Source: an uncultured Bacteroidales bacterium
GTDB taxonomy: Bacteria > Bacteroidota > Bacteroidia > Bacteroidales > UBA932
NCBI GenBank assembly: GCA_934667175.1
Contig: CAKULN010000040.1
Span: 1-24,715 of the forward strand
Direction: 5' to 3'
DNA length: 24,715 nucleotides
Shown here: piece by piece, positions 1 to 8,850 of the stretch
Layout of the letters: every line of letters starts with the position of its first letter
Numbering within the stretch: position 1 is the stretch's first letter
Notes under the pieces: generated by a model
Seen by the model: the letters and a program-made list of their open reading frames with translations, nothing else
Database searches by the model: none
Told to the model about the DNA's origin: nothing
Translations under genes and position numbers: made by a program

Positions 1-770
1 GGAAGCGTGATGTAGATCTCCTCCACACCGGCGTCGTTCCAATTGCTTTCCACTGAATATGTTGCCGTGGTCTTCTCCCAAGGAACAAGGTAGTCCTCTC
101 CTGTCGCAAGTTCGGACTTCACTCCGGAATTGGCGTTGACAAAAATCTGCCCGTCACCCGGATCGTAGACGTACGAGCCGTCAGCCCCGAATGTGATCTT
201 GTCATCGTACAGGCTCCAGTCCTTCTTCTCATCGGCCCCGGCGCTCCACCACTCAGTTCCGTTTCCGCCGAACGGACCGCATCCGAAGTGGCCTGCCACA
301 GTGTGGTTCCATTCCCATGTCTTGGTGGAACCGTCGCTGAGAGCCTTGATGTAAGGATCCGGGTCGAACGGATCACGATAGGTGTTGTTCAGACTGAACT
401 CAACCATCTGTGAGCCTACGGAGATTCCGTGGGCGTTGTAGGCCTTGACCTCGACAGTATGTTTGCCCTCGTCACGGAAACGGAGTGAGAGTCCGTTCCC
501 GGTGTAGGCGTAGTTCTTGCCGGTCACTTTCGAACCATTGGTGTTGTCGATTGGATCGGCCGCTCCGATGATCCAGACAGGCACGACACCGCTGTTGCTC
601 ATGTTGAAGGTGACGTAGTTTGTCTCCTGGTTCACCTCTACCTTCACGTCAAAGTCTGCGGCTTGCGGAAGTTTTGCCTGATCCGGAGTGATGTAGTCCG
701 GCGAGCAGGCTGCCAAGAGGGCTGCGGACATCGACAATGCGATATATTTAAGAGTTGTATTCATATTCAT
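1..770 (-). CDS. PKD-type surface lipoprotein, C-terminus cut off by window edge
   Basis: This is the third gene of the minus-strand SusCD locus and probably a surface glycan-binding protein. The visible part is 256 residues and runs off base 1. It starts MNMNTTLKY; a second in-frame ATG lies two codons on (764). A signal peptide ends in a clear lipobox LLAAC with Cys22 as the lipidated residue. Residues ~60-128 look like a PKD/Ig-type beta-sandwich (GLSLRF, EGKHTVEVKAYN). Residues ~150-256 form a second beta-rich unit with WEWNHTVAGHFGCGP and LYDDKITFGADGSYVY, a pattern common in Bacteroidales PKD lipoproteins beside SusD. The start lies 6 nt after the SusD stop, so the two are surely co-transcribed. 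I see no catalytic motif; a glycosidase domain downstream cannot be excluded because the end is missing. Confidence 0.75.
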   Translation of the reverse strand, partial: MNMNTTLKYIALSMSAALLAACSPDYITPDQAKLPQAADFDVKVEVNQETNYVTFNMSNSGVVPVWIIGAADPIDNTNGSKVTGKNYAYTGNGLSLRFRDEGKHTVEVKAYNAHGISVGSQMVEFSLNNTYRDPFDPDPYIKALSDGSTKTWEWNHTVAGHFGCGPFGGNGTEWWSAGADEKKDWSLYDDKITFGADGSYVYDPGDGQIFVNANSGVKSELATGEDYLVPWEKTTATYSVESNWNDAGVEEIYITL

Positions 771-776
771 TCAAGA

Positions 777-2279
777 TTAGTAGTTGTTTTGTACGAGTGT
801 AGGATCCTTGTCAAGCTCCGTTTGAGGAATCGGCCAGTATTTCTTGGACTCAGACCAGTCGTTCTGGCGGTACTCGTGGTTGGAAGCCTTGAGGACGGAC
901 GCTGCCATTCCGGAACGTACGAGATCCCAGTAGCGCTTGCCTTCTCCGACAAATTCCTTGTGACGCTCCTGGATGATGTCCTCGCGGCTTAATCCTGTGT
1001 CTTGGCACTTTGCGCGGTCACGGATTTCCTTGAGATAGCCGGACGGATCCTGACCAAGGAGGACAGAGAGTTCCGCAGCGTTAAGCAGAGTCTCGGCATA
1101 GCGGTAAACCCTTTCGTTGTTGCCGTGGTTCATGTTCGGGTCTCCGAGGTAGCCATGGTTTCCGTTGGCGCGGGCGATGTACTTAAGGAGGAAGTAGCCT
1201 GTGTCCTCCCAACGTCCGGTGTAGGATGCTCCGGATTCCTCAGCGTACTTGGCGAAATTTAGGATTCCTCCGTCGCGGCGGATGTCAGTCTCGTCATACA
1301 TGTCGTAGGCCGCCTTGCGCACCGTGCCGAATCCCCAGCCTTCGACGAAGTCGGAACTGTTCTTGAGAGAAGGGATTCCGGTCAGTACCGAGAAGATGTT
1401 GCCACCAGTCGCGATAGGGGCGTCCCACGAGCGCACTCCGCCTTCGGAGATGTAGTTTATCTCCCAGATGGACTCGGAGCACCATTCGCCCGCCTCAGTC
1501 CAGATCCCGGCGAAGTCGTCCACCAGGCTATATTTGCCGGAGGTCTTGATCTCCTTCATGAAATCGAGGGCTTTCTGGTACCTTGACTCATCATTCTGGT
1601 ACATGACGGCCTCGGTGTAAAGCATGTAGGCCATCGCAAGGGTCACACGGCCCTCGTTACCTGCTGACGCTTTCATAGGAAGCACGTTCATCTCGAACAC
1701 ATCCTCAAGATTCGTGACGATCTTCTCATAGACATCGTCGTGGTCGAGCTGCTCGGTGACATACGGAGACGTCAGATTCTCGTCGTAATAAGGGACATTC
1801 CCCCAAAGCTTCCACAGAACGTTGTAATAGAACGCCTTGAGTACAATAGCCTCGGCCTTGTAGAGGGCCTTGGTCTCATCGCTCATCCCCGAAACGTTGT
1901 CCACATTCTCCAGAAACACGCAGCAGCGGTTGATTCCTGAATATGAAATCGTCCACATCTGGTTGCAGACATCGGTCGAAGTGGCCGTGTAGAAGTGGGT
2001 CTTCACCAGAACAGGCTGGTCTCCCTCGTTGGAGCCGCCGGCGTTGATGTCGTCGCCCATGATGTCGTAGACAAGGTGCAGGGCATCGTACTGATAGAAG
2101 TAGTCGTACCACTCAAGTGGGTCGTAAGCTGCTGTAAGTCCTTGGAACATACGGGCCTCTGTGTTGAAATATTCACTCATCGGCTCCGATCCGTTGTGCT
2201 CCGGCGTGACAAAGTCTTCAGAGCAGGAAGAAATGGTCAGGATTGAAAGGGCGCAAAGCGCGTAAAATATCTTTTTCAT
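777..2279 (-). CDS. susD: SusD/RagB-family nutrient-binding outer-membrane lipoprotein
   Basis: Surface lipoprotein of 500 residues that would cap the SusC channel upstream and capture glycan. I start at MKKIFYALC (2279), because the longer frame begins inside susC and only this start gives a signal peptide. The lipobox is SISSC-like (LTISSC) with Cys19. Family hallmarks are visible: the TPR-bearing N-terminal half, YRYAETLLNAAE in the middle, then QERHKEFVGEGKRYWDLVR, and the C-terminal YWPIPQTELDKDPTLVQNNY typical of RagB/SusD. The start lies 13 nt after the SusC stop. The length is normal for the family and there is no sign of damage. The ligand cannot be predicted from sequence. The family call is very secure. 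Confidence 0.95.
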   Translation of the reverse strand: MKKIFYALCALSILTISSCSEDFVTPEHNGSEPMSEYFNTEARMFQGLTAAYDPLEWYDYFYQYDALHLVYDIMGDDINAGGSNEGDQPVLVKTHFYTATSTDVCNQMWTISYSGINRCCVFLENVDNVSGMSDETKALYKAEAIVLKAFYYNVLWKLWGNVPYYDENLTSPYVTEQLDHDDVYEKIVTNLEDVFEMNVLPMKASAGNEGRVTLAMAYMLYTEAVMYQNDESRYQKALDFMKEIKTSGKYSLVDDFAGIWTEAGEWCSESIWEINYISEGGVRSWDAPIATGGNIFSVLTGIPSLKNSSDFVEGWGFGTVRKAAYDMYDETDIRRDGGILNFAKYAEESGASYTGRWEDTGYFLLKYIARANGNHGYLGDPNMNHGNNERVYRYAETLLNAAELSVLLGQDPSGYLKEIRDRAKCQDTGLSREDIIQERHKEFVGEGKRYWDLVRSGMAASVLKASNHEYRQNDWSESKKYWPIPQTELDKDPTLVQNNY

Positions 2280-2292
2280 CTCAAATCTCATT

Positions 2293-5200
2293 TTAGAAGT
2301 TGACATTGACACCGAATGTGAATGTTCTGTTCTGTGGGTAGACACCACGGTCGATGCCCACCTCCGTGCCGTAGCCGGAGTTTCCTCCTGTCACCTCAGG
2401 GTCACATCCAGTGTACTTTGTGAGGGTGAACAGGTTCTCGGCCTGAACATAGAGCCTCAGCCTGGAGATTGCCACGTGCTTGGTCAGTTTGGCAGGAAGG
2501 GTGTAGCCGAACTGTACGTTCCTTGCCCTTACGAAGGAAGCGTCTTCAACCCAGTAGTCGGAAGCCCTGTAGTTCTCGTTGGCGGAACTGAAAGCGAATC
2601 GAGGGTATTTGTTTGTGGAACCTTCTCCGGTCCATCTGTTGAGGATGTTCTTCGGCAGGTTGATGTAGTAGAGGTCGGTACGGCGTGAGACGTTGAACGC
2701 CTGAACTCCGAATTGTCCCTGAAGCAACATGCTGAAATCGAAGCCTTTCCATTCGAGGTTGAGGGAAAGGCCCACTGTCCAGTCAGGAATGCCCTTGCCG
2801 ATCTTCGTGCGGTCGTCATCGTTGATGACACCGTCTCCATTGACATCCACGAAGCGGAAATCTCCGGCCTGCGCGTTCGGCTGAAGCAACTCGCCGGCGG
2901 AGTTGGTGTGGGCGGCGACCTCAGCGGCGTTCTGGAACACTCCGTCGGTCTTCCAGCCGTAGAAGAATGGGAACGGTTCCCCGATCTCACCTCTGGTCAA
3001 GGTTCCGAGCTTGTGGCTTGAGCAACTGAGGAAAGTTGCGTCATCGCCAAGGTAGGTCAGCTCGTTGTGGTTGTAGGAGGCGTTCAGTTTGATTCCGTAG
3101 TTGAAATCGCTGATGTGTCCCCTGTAACCCAGGTCGATCTCGATACCCCTGTTGACCATGTCACCAAGGTTGCCTGTCGGAGCAGAGTCTCCTGCGTAGG
3201 CTGGAACCGGCATTGACAGAAGCATTCCGGAGGTCTTCTTGTTGTAGTAGTCGATTGTGGCCGTCAGCTTGTTGCCGAAGAATCCGAGATCGACACCAAG
3301 GTCGGTCTGAATTGATTGCTCCCACTTCACGTTAGGATTGGCGAGTCCGCTAGGTTTCACACCGGTAGAGATAGTCTCGGTACCGTTTCCGCCAGCTCCG
3401 AACACATAGTTGTTTCCAGAACTTGAATAGACGGCATAGGTGAAGTCTCCGATGTTGTCGTTACCATTGATACCCCATGAGCCACGCACCTTGGCGGTCG
3501 AGAGCCAATGAATATTCTTGAGGAAGCTTTCGTTCTTGGCGTTCCAACCCAAACTGAATGAAGGGAATGTACCCCACTTGTTGCTTGGACCGAATCGGCT
3601 GGACGCGTCACGTCTCACTGTCACCTCAGCCATGTAACGCTCATCGAAGTTGTAGGAAACACGCCCGAAGTATGAAATGAGACTGTAAGGGATTGAATTC
3701 CAGCTGCCCCATCCGTTGCGGTCTCCGTTCTCCTGCTTGCCGAGAGTGTTGTTCACGGAGATCTTCCATGTGTCGTAAGGGTACATCAGACCATTGGCAC
3801 TCGCACCGAGGCTGGCGGATGTGCTGCGGAGGGCTGACTGTCCGAGCACAGCGTTGACGGTGTGCCTTCCGAAAGTCTTGTCGTACGCGAGGACGTTCTC
3901 GACCTGCCAGGTGTAGTATCTGTTCATGGTTTGGGATGCGCTTGAGCCGTAGTTGATCTTCTCGGTCACGCTCACGTTTCCGTCCTTGTCGTAGGTCTCC
4001 TTTTCGGTGACCGTGTCGTACTTGTAGGACTTGGACGTGAGGAAATATTCCTTGCTGTAGCTGTTGCCGTAGACGTAGGCGAGATCCAGGGAAACGGAGT
4101 TCCTGAACTTGAGACCGTCGAAGAGGTTCAGCTCAGTGTTAAGTCCGGCAACGATCTTGTCGGTGCTGCTGCGACCGCCTGGCATGTCGAGCATGGCGAT
4201 AGGGTTGGCCTGCTCGTTGTAGACTCCGGCGTCGGCGATGAAGTAAGGCACTCCGTCAGAGTTCCTGATGATGTAAGGATATCCTTCCGGATAGAGGGTC
4301 TTGTATTTCTCTTCCGCCTGCGCGTCAGCATAGATAGGATCCAAAGGGGACATGCCTAGTGCCGAGCCGAGAGGAGAACCGTACTCGGAGTTCGTGGAAA
4401 TGGATGCGGACCTGATGTGCGCATAGGAAATCTGGTTGCGGAACGTAAGCTTGTTCAACCAGTTACGATCCTCAGTCTTATCAAACAGGACCACACCTAC
4501 ATTCTCCCTGAGGGTTACTCTGTTATAATAAGAGCGATCAAAACTTCCACCGATCGTACCCTTGTTTGAAAGGTAGCCTCCTGAAATGCTGTAGTCCACC
4601 TTGCCGTTGCCTCCGGACACGTTCACATCGTGTTTGATGATAGGCGAATTCTTGTCGAATATGGCGTCAACCCAGTCAGTTCCTTCTCCCAATGAATATG
4701 GATCCTCATAAATCGGGGCCTTGCCATCGTTAAGCATGCCTTCATTCATCATGATCGCATATTCAGTGGCGTTCAGGACGGCCGGCTTCCTCCAAGGATT
4801 CTGGAGACCGTAGGAGAAGTCATAGCTGACGTGCGTCTTTCCTTCCTTGCCTTTCTTTGTGGTGACGAGGATGACTCCATTAGCTGCCCTGGCTCCGTAG
4901 ACGGCTCCGGATGCAGCATCCTTCAGAACCTCGATACGCTCGATGTCGTTAGGATTGATGAAGTCGATGCTGCCGGCCGGCATTCCATCTACAATATATA
5001 ATGGGTCAGAATTATGAATCGTTCCGACACCTCTGACTCTGACCTGTGATCCAGAGTCCGGAGAGCCTGAACCCTGAGTGACGAGCACTCCTGAGGACAT
5101 ACCCTGGAGCATGTTGTCAACTCTGGTCTGTGACTGGATCTTGAGGTCTTCGGAGGTGATGCTGGAGATCGCGGCGGTCACGACGCTCTTTTTCTGGACT

Positions 5201-5538
5201 CCGTAGCCGATCACGACCGTCTCCTCGATAGTCTGTGTGTCAGGTAAGAGGGTCACTTTCATGTTCTGTGTGGCGGGAAGCTCCTGCGGAACATAACTTA
5301 TGAAGGTAAACTGGAGGATGGCGCCTTGCGGGACGGTGATCTCGAAGTTGCCTTTGGCGTCGGTCATGGTACCGTTGGTTGTTCCTTTCTGAACGACCCC
5401 GGCGCCAATGAAACCTGCACCGTTCTCGTCAAGGACAGTACCTTTGACATGGATGGATTGTGACCATGCGGTCGCTGATCCTATCCCGAGAAGACAGATG
5501 ACTGTCAAAACAATCTGTTTTAGATTTTTGATGTTCAT
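2293..5538 (-). CDS. susC: SusC/RagA-family TonB-dependent outer-membrane transporter (no STN domain)
   Basis: TonB-dependent importer of 1081 residues that pairs with the following SusD. The start MNIKNLKQIV (5538) is chosen over an upstream ATG at 5613 because it gives a proper signal peptide and the upstream ATG lies at the putative promoter. Order of parts: signal peptide (~1-26), carboxypeptidase-regulatory-like beta-sandwich (~30-100, VKGTVLDENGAG to GNFEITVP), TonB box ETVVIGYG (~106-113), plug (QVRVRGVGTIHNSDPLYIVD, then RIEVLKDAASGAVYGARAAN) and a 22-strand-type barrel ending TFTFGVNVNF. The SusC of the plus-strand locus has an N-terminal STN signalling domain; this one does not, so it is not expected to signal to an anti-sigma factor. 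The adjacent HTH regulator is the likelier controller. Confidence 0.95.
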   Translation of the reverse strand: MNIKNLKQIVLTVICLLGIGSATAWSQSIHVKGTVLDENGAGFIGAGVVQKGTTNGTMTDAKGNFEITVPQGAILQFTFISYVPQELPATQNMKVTLLPDTQTIEETVVIGYGVQKKSVVTAAISSITSEDLKIQSQTRVDNMLQGMSSGVLVTQGSGSPDSGSQVRVRGVGTIHNSDPLYIVDGMPAGSIDFINPNDIERIEVLKDAASGAVYGARAANGVILVTTKKGKEGKTHVSYDFSYGLQNPWRKPAVLNATEYAIMMNEGMLNDGKAPIYEDPYSLGEGTDWVDAIFDKNSPIIKHDVNVSGGNGKVDYSISGGYLSNKGTIGGSFDRSYYNRVTLRENVGVVLFDKTEDRNWLNKLTFRNQISYAHIRSASISTNSEYGSPLGSALGMSPLDPIYADAQAEEKYKTLYPEGYPYIIRNSDGVPYFIADAGVYNEQANPIAMLDMPGGRSSTDKIVAGLNTELNLFDGLKFRNSVSLDLAYVYGNSYSKEYFLTSKSYKYDTVTEKETYDKDGNVSVTEKINYGSSASQTMNRYYTWQVENVLAYDKTFGRHTVNAVLGQSALRSTSASLGASANGLMYPYDTWKISVNNTLGKQENGDRNGWGSWNSIPYSLISYFGRVSYNFDERYMAEVTVRRDASSRFGPSNKWGTFPSFSLGWNAKNESFLKNIHWLSTAKVRGSWGINGNDNIGDFTYAVYSSSGNNYVFGAGGNGTETISTGVKPSGLANPNVKWEQSIQTDLGVDLGFFGNKLTATIDYYNKKTSGMLLSMPVPAYAGDSAPTGNLGDMVNRGIEIDLGYRGHISDFNYGIKLNASYNHNELTYLGDDATFLSCSSHKLGTLTRGEIGEPFPFFYGWKTDGVFQNAAEVAAHTNSAGELLQPNAQAGDFRFVDVNGDGVINDDDRTKIGKGIPDWTVGLSLNLEWKGFDFSMLLQGQFGVQAFNVSRRTDLYYINLPKNILNRWTGEGSTNKYPRFAFSSANENYRASDYWVEDASFVRARNVQFGYTLPAKLTKHVAISRLRLYVQAENLFTLTKYTGCDPEVTGGNSGYGTEVGIDRGVYPQNRTFTFGVNVNF

Positions 5539-5894
5539 TGTTTCTGTGGGTTTGTATTGATAATAATTGGTTATAACGCGTGTTATGCGGTTATTTCTCC
5601 ACAAAAATATCAATGAGTTCCTGAATTTAAAAACCTTTGGCGAAAATAGGGGGAAAATAGTTTCTTTTGAAAGATTAACTACTTAAAAGTTAATTGCTTG
5701 AGCTATGTGTAGAGGCAGAAAATAGTGGATTCTCTGGAAATTATTAAACGTTTTAAATTATTTTAAGTGGAAGACAATGAATGGCTTTGACTATATTAGC
5801 CGCTGAATATCAATGATTTGGTCTTGGTCTTAAGGCTAAATAATAGTGGATGGAATAATCAAATCAGGGAAAATTTCCCTTGTTTTATGTCCAC
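5539..5894. promoter_or_regulatory. AT-rich regulatory gap between the regulator gene and susC, with several dyads
   Basis: No gene is seen in these 356 nt. They hold the susC leader and promoter plus four dyad elements. (a) ATAAC-GCGT-GTTAT at 5573-5586 lies in the leader. (b) ATTAACT (5674-5680) is repeated inverted as AGTTAAT (5688-5694) with a 7-nt spacer, ~65 nt upstream of the -7 element. (c) AAACGTTT at 5746-5753, inside TTAAACGTTTTAA, resembles the CG-centred core of LacI-family operators. (d) AGGGAAAATTTCCCT at 5866-5880 is a 7-bp inverted repeat just past the regulator's stop codon. One TGAATATCA copy sits at 5804-5812. Which dyad is bound, and by what, is not evident; no LacI-family gene is in the window. 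Confidence 0.4.
5602..5609 (-). promoter_or_regulatory. Bacteroidota -7 element of the susC promoter
   Basis: Read on the minus strand this is TATTTTTG, an exact match to the TAnnTTTG -7 element of the Bacteroidota primary sigma factor. A T-rich stretch (GGTTTTTAA) about 19 nt upstream could serve as a weak -33 element. It would place the transcription start near 5595 and give a leader of roughly 58 nt. Assignment is by consensus only. Confidence 0.55.
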
Positions 5895-7550
5895 TTAATT
5901 CCCGATTTCCTTGATTTTCTCCTCGAAATAATCCCTGTCCCCAAGGGCCGAGTTCTTGATCTGAGCCCTGTAGTTGTAGATGGTGTTGACGGAGTAGCGG
6001 AGCATCGATGCGATGTCCGATGACTGGGTGATTCCGAGCCTGATCAGGGCGAAGATCCGCAGTTCGGTGTTGAGCAGCTTACCTTTTTTAGGCTCTATTC
6101 TGGCGTCCTCACGGAGAAGCCCGTTGAACTCCTCCACGAACTTCGGGTACAGCTTGAGGAACGCCTCATCGAACATATTGTAAAACTCCTTCAGTTCCTT
6201 CTCGACATTGTTGGGTGACGAGGTCTCGGCGATCAGCCTGTCCACATTCCCTGCCAAGGCCAGTTTCCGCACGCTGCTTTGATAGGCCTTCATCTTGTCA
6301 ATGTACTTCGAGCACATGCTCAGGAACAACCCGATATATTCCTCTTTCGCCGCATTCGCCTCCTTGAGCTCGCGGTTCATCTTCTTGAGCCGCCTGTTGA
6401 AGTCCGCAAGCGTGTCGGAACTCCGCTTGATTTCCTTGTTCATCTCGGCGATTCTCCTGCTGTACCCTATCTGACGGCGGTAGAGCCTGAACAAGGCGAA
6501 TGAGCCGCCAAGAAGCAAAAATGCCAATGCGGACATCACCACAAGCATATCCCTTGTCTTTCTCTGGTGGGTCTGTTGGATGTTCGTGTAGCTTTTTTGG
6601 ACAGCCGGCAGGATCGCGGCGATCTGCCATTGGCGGAGCTTTGAGTCAAACGCCAATGCGTCTTCAAGTGAGAAACTGGAGTATCTGAACGCTCGCGCGT
6701 AGTCCCCATCCTCTAGCAAAGTGATTGCAAGGCTGAACAGCGAGGCGTTGTCCTTGGTGGCGGTCTTTATGTCGGCCATCGCGGAGCGGATGAACCAGTT
6801 CTTCATCTCCTCCCGGCGGTTGAGCTGCTCGCAGATCCTTGCCTGGAAATAGGCCAGATTGGCGTAGTCGTGGCTTGCTGGATCCATCTTTGAGAGTGAG
6901 TGCCTGTTGATGAAATCCGCCTGGGCGAAGTTCTTTTCATCAATGCACTTGCGCACCGTCATGTAACGGCTCAGTCCGCTTGAAGGATCCGCCAATGCCA
7001 GTAACCGTTCACGGTAGTATACCACCTTCCTTAGCATGGACTTGTCCGCGTCTTTCTGGTTTTCGTCATAGTCGAACCAGAACCTTTGCTGGACGTCGCA
7101 CCAGGCGATCTCCTGCTCTTTTGTGAATATGGTCGTGTCCACCTGGGCCAGATCATTCCGGGCTTCAAGGAACTCTCCTGCCGCTGTGTTCAGCATCGCT
7201 TCCTTGAGGCGGACATCATTCAGTTTGTCCTTGTCGCCAAGCAGCAAGGCGATTTCTTTTTGTTTCTCGAGAGTTTCGACGGCCTTGCCGTAGTTGAAAG
7301 GCTGGTATTCATCGAAAAGTTCCCCGTAAATCTTGTACTGTCTTTCTGGTGAGACTCCACGAGAATGGAGGGTGTTCTCAATGGTCTTGATGCGAACTTC
7401 TTTTGCCGAGACATAGTAACCCGCCTCTTCGATTGTCTTGTCCAGTTCGTCTAGAAGTTCTTTCTGGGTCTGGGCGTAGGTAACACTTGCCGTCACCAAA
7501 AGCATACAGGTGGCGGCAAGCGGAAATTCTATGAGGCGGTGAGCGAGCAT
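5895..7550 (-). CDS. DUF6377-like membrane-spanning TPR/HTH transcriptional regulator
   Basis: Probable sensor-regulator of the neighbouring SusCD locus, 551 residues. Order: signal/anchor sequence (~8-26, ending VTYAQ), an alpha-helical TPR-like periplasmic part (~28-325), one transmembrane segment (~334-357, MLVVMSALAFLLLGGSFALF), a basic coiled coil (~365-403), a helical linker, and a LuxR-like winged/helix-turn-helix at ~493-535 (LNTELRIFALIRLGITQSSD, then SVNTIYNYRAQIKNSA). This is the architecture of Bacteroidales proteins annotated DUF6377, which usually lie beside SusCD genes and are thought to couple periplasmic ligand sensing to DNA binding. The start is 2 nt after the hydrolase stop (TGA-at-ATG). 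The stop is followed by the dyad-rich gap before susC, so autoregulation or control of susC is plausible. The family name comes from memory of the architecture; the function is inference. Confidence 0.8.
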   Translation of the reverse strand: MLAHRLIEFPLAATCMLLVTASVTYAQTQKELLDELDKTIEEAGYYVSAKEVRIKTIENTLHSRGVSPERQYKIYGELFDEYQPFNYGKAVETLEKQKEIALLLGDKDKLNDVRLKEAMLNTAAGEFLEARNDLAQVDTTIFTKEQEIAWCDVQQRFWFDYDENQKDADKSMLRKVVYYRERLLALADPSSGLSRYMTVRKCIDEKNFAQADFINRHSLSKMDPASHDYANLAYFQARICEQLNRREEMKNWFIRSAMADIKTATKDNASLFSLAITLLEDGDYARAFRYSSFSLEDALAFDSKLRQWQIAAILPAVQKSYTNIQQTHQRKTRDMLVVMSALAFLLLGGSFALFRLYRRQIGYSRRIAEMNKEIKRSSDTLADFNRRLKKMNRELKEANAAKEEYIGLFLSMCSKYIDKMKAYQSSVRKLALAGNVDRLIAETSSPNNVEKELKEFYNMFDEAFLKLYPKFVEEFNGLLREDARIEPKKGKLLNTELRIFALIRLGITQSSDIASMLRYSVNTIYNYRAQIKNSALGDRDYFEEKIKEIGN

Positions 7551-7552
7551 AT

Positions 7553-8845
7553 TCAGTTACTCTGAATGATCGAACCAGCCACGATGTTGGCCACAAGGGC
7601 ACGCAAGCGTCCCACTCCGCCCTTGTCCTCTGGGTGAACCCTGTGTGTCAACAGCACGATTGCAGTTTTGCTTTCCATGTCGATCACGACAGATGTTCCT
7701 GTGTAGCCAGTGTGCATGATTGTGGTCTCCGGATTGAAAAGGTCTCCTCGCGGTCCGCTGTGCGAGCTCTTCTTGTCCCAGCCGAGAGCCCGTCCTACTG
7801 AAGGGTCGTTCTGTGGCGGGATTGTCGCCATCAGCCTGACTGTCATCGGACTAAGGATTCTGGTAGATTCAAGTGTGTGACCGTTTCTGTCTTTAAGCGC
7901 GCCACCATTCATGATCGCGGCGCAGATCACGGACAGGTCCTCGGCGTTGGAGAACACTCCGGCGTTGCCCGAATTGCCGCCCATTATCATACGCGCCATC
8001 GGGTCGTGAACCTGCGCCACCAGCGGTTTGCCGTCAGATTGCACCTCGGTCGGAGCGCAGAGCCTGGCCAATTCGGCGGAGTTGCTGACGGCAGGGTCGT
8101 AGATCAGAGGGAAATAGCAGGTGTGCTTCAGCCCGAGGACATCGAAGACATGCTTTTGGGCATATTCATAAAGCTTTTCTCCGGTCACTCTTTCCAAGAT
8201 CCGTTGCAGGGTGACGAAGTTCAGGCAGCTGTACATGAAATCGGTACCGGGACGGAAGTTTCTTTTGACCTTGGTGGCGATATACCATTCCATCTTCTCG
8301 GGATTGTTTCCGCCATATTCCTTGACGAATGTGTCAGCGTTGATGTAAGGGGTCAGCCCGGAAGAGTGTGACAGAAGGTCCCTTACTGTGATGTCCACAG
8401 TCTCACCGCTTTCAGGGTCGGTCCATGGCTTGAAGTCGGGAATATACCTGTTCACGTTGTCGTTGAGGCGTACGTACCCGTTCTCTATCAACTGCATGAA
8501 GGCTAGAGTCGTGCCCACGCATTTGCTTACGGAGGCGAGGTCGAACAGCGTTTCCGTCGTCATCGGCTCCACGGTCGGTAAAACGGACTTGTTGCCGTAG
8601 GCCTTAAGGTACACGATGTCGTCTCCCCTCACAACCGAAAGCACGGCACCGGGAACCTCCTTGGCAGAGATGGCATCTTCGATGACCCTGTCCACCTGCG
8701 TCAGTTTCTCTGGATTCATCCCGTGCCGTTTCGGAGAATCAATTCTGAGCGCACCCTGCGCAAAGGCCGTAACCGCCAGAGAAGCGGCCACGACGAATGT
8801 GGCCATCCTTCTCATCATGAATATGCTCGTGTTTGTCATCGACAT
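7553..8845 (-). CDS. Secreted beta-lactamase-fold serine hydrolase (class C / esterase family)
   Basis: Putative periplasmic or secreted serine hydrolase of 430 residues, likely an esterase, D-aminopeptidase or transpeptidase-like enzyme rather than a true beta-lactamase. The N-terminus has a signal peptide (MRRMATFVVAASLAVTAFAQ). The nucleophile motif S-V-S-K is at ~105-108 (FDLASVSKCVG), followed by LLSHSSGL at ~158-165 and the Tyr motif FMYSCLNF near 205. The usual third residue of YxN is Cys here. A C-terminal HTGYTG corresponds to the HTG/KTG motif. It lies between the EEP enzyme (5-nt gap) and the regulator (2-nt gap), so the three form one transcript. Such hydrolases often accompany PULs in this phylum and may remove acyl groups; the substrate is unknown. 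Confidence 0.85.
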   Translation of the reverse strand: MSMTNTSIFMMRRMATFVVAASLAVTAFAQGALRIDSPKRHGMNPEKLTQVDRVIEDAISAKEVPGAVLSVVRGDDIVYLKAYGNKSVLPTVEPMTTETLFDLASVSKCVGTTLAFMQLIENGYVRLNDNVNRYIPDFKPWTDPESGETVDITVRDLLSHSSGLTPYINADTFVKEYGGNNPEKMEWYIATKVKRNFRPGTDFMYSCLNFVTLQRILERVTGEKLYEYAQKHVFDVLGLKHTCYFPLIYDPAVSNSAELARLCAPTEVQSDGKPLVAQVHDPMARMIMGGNSGNAGVFSNAEDLSVICAAIMNGGALKDRNGHTLESTRILSPMTVRLMATIPPQNDPSVGRALGWDKKSSHSGPRGDLFNPETTIMHTGYTGTSVVIDMESKTAIVLLTHRVHPEDKGGVGRLRALVANIVAGSIIQSN

Positions 8846-8850
8846 CAGGC

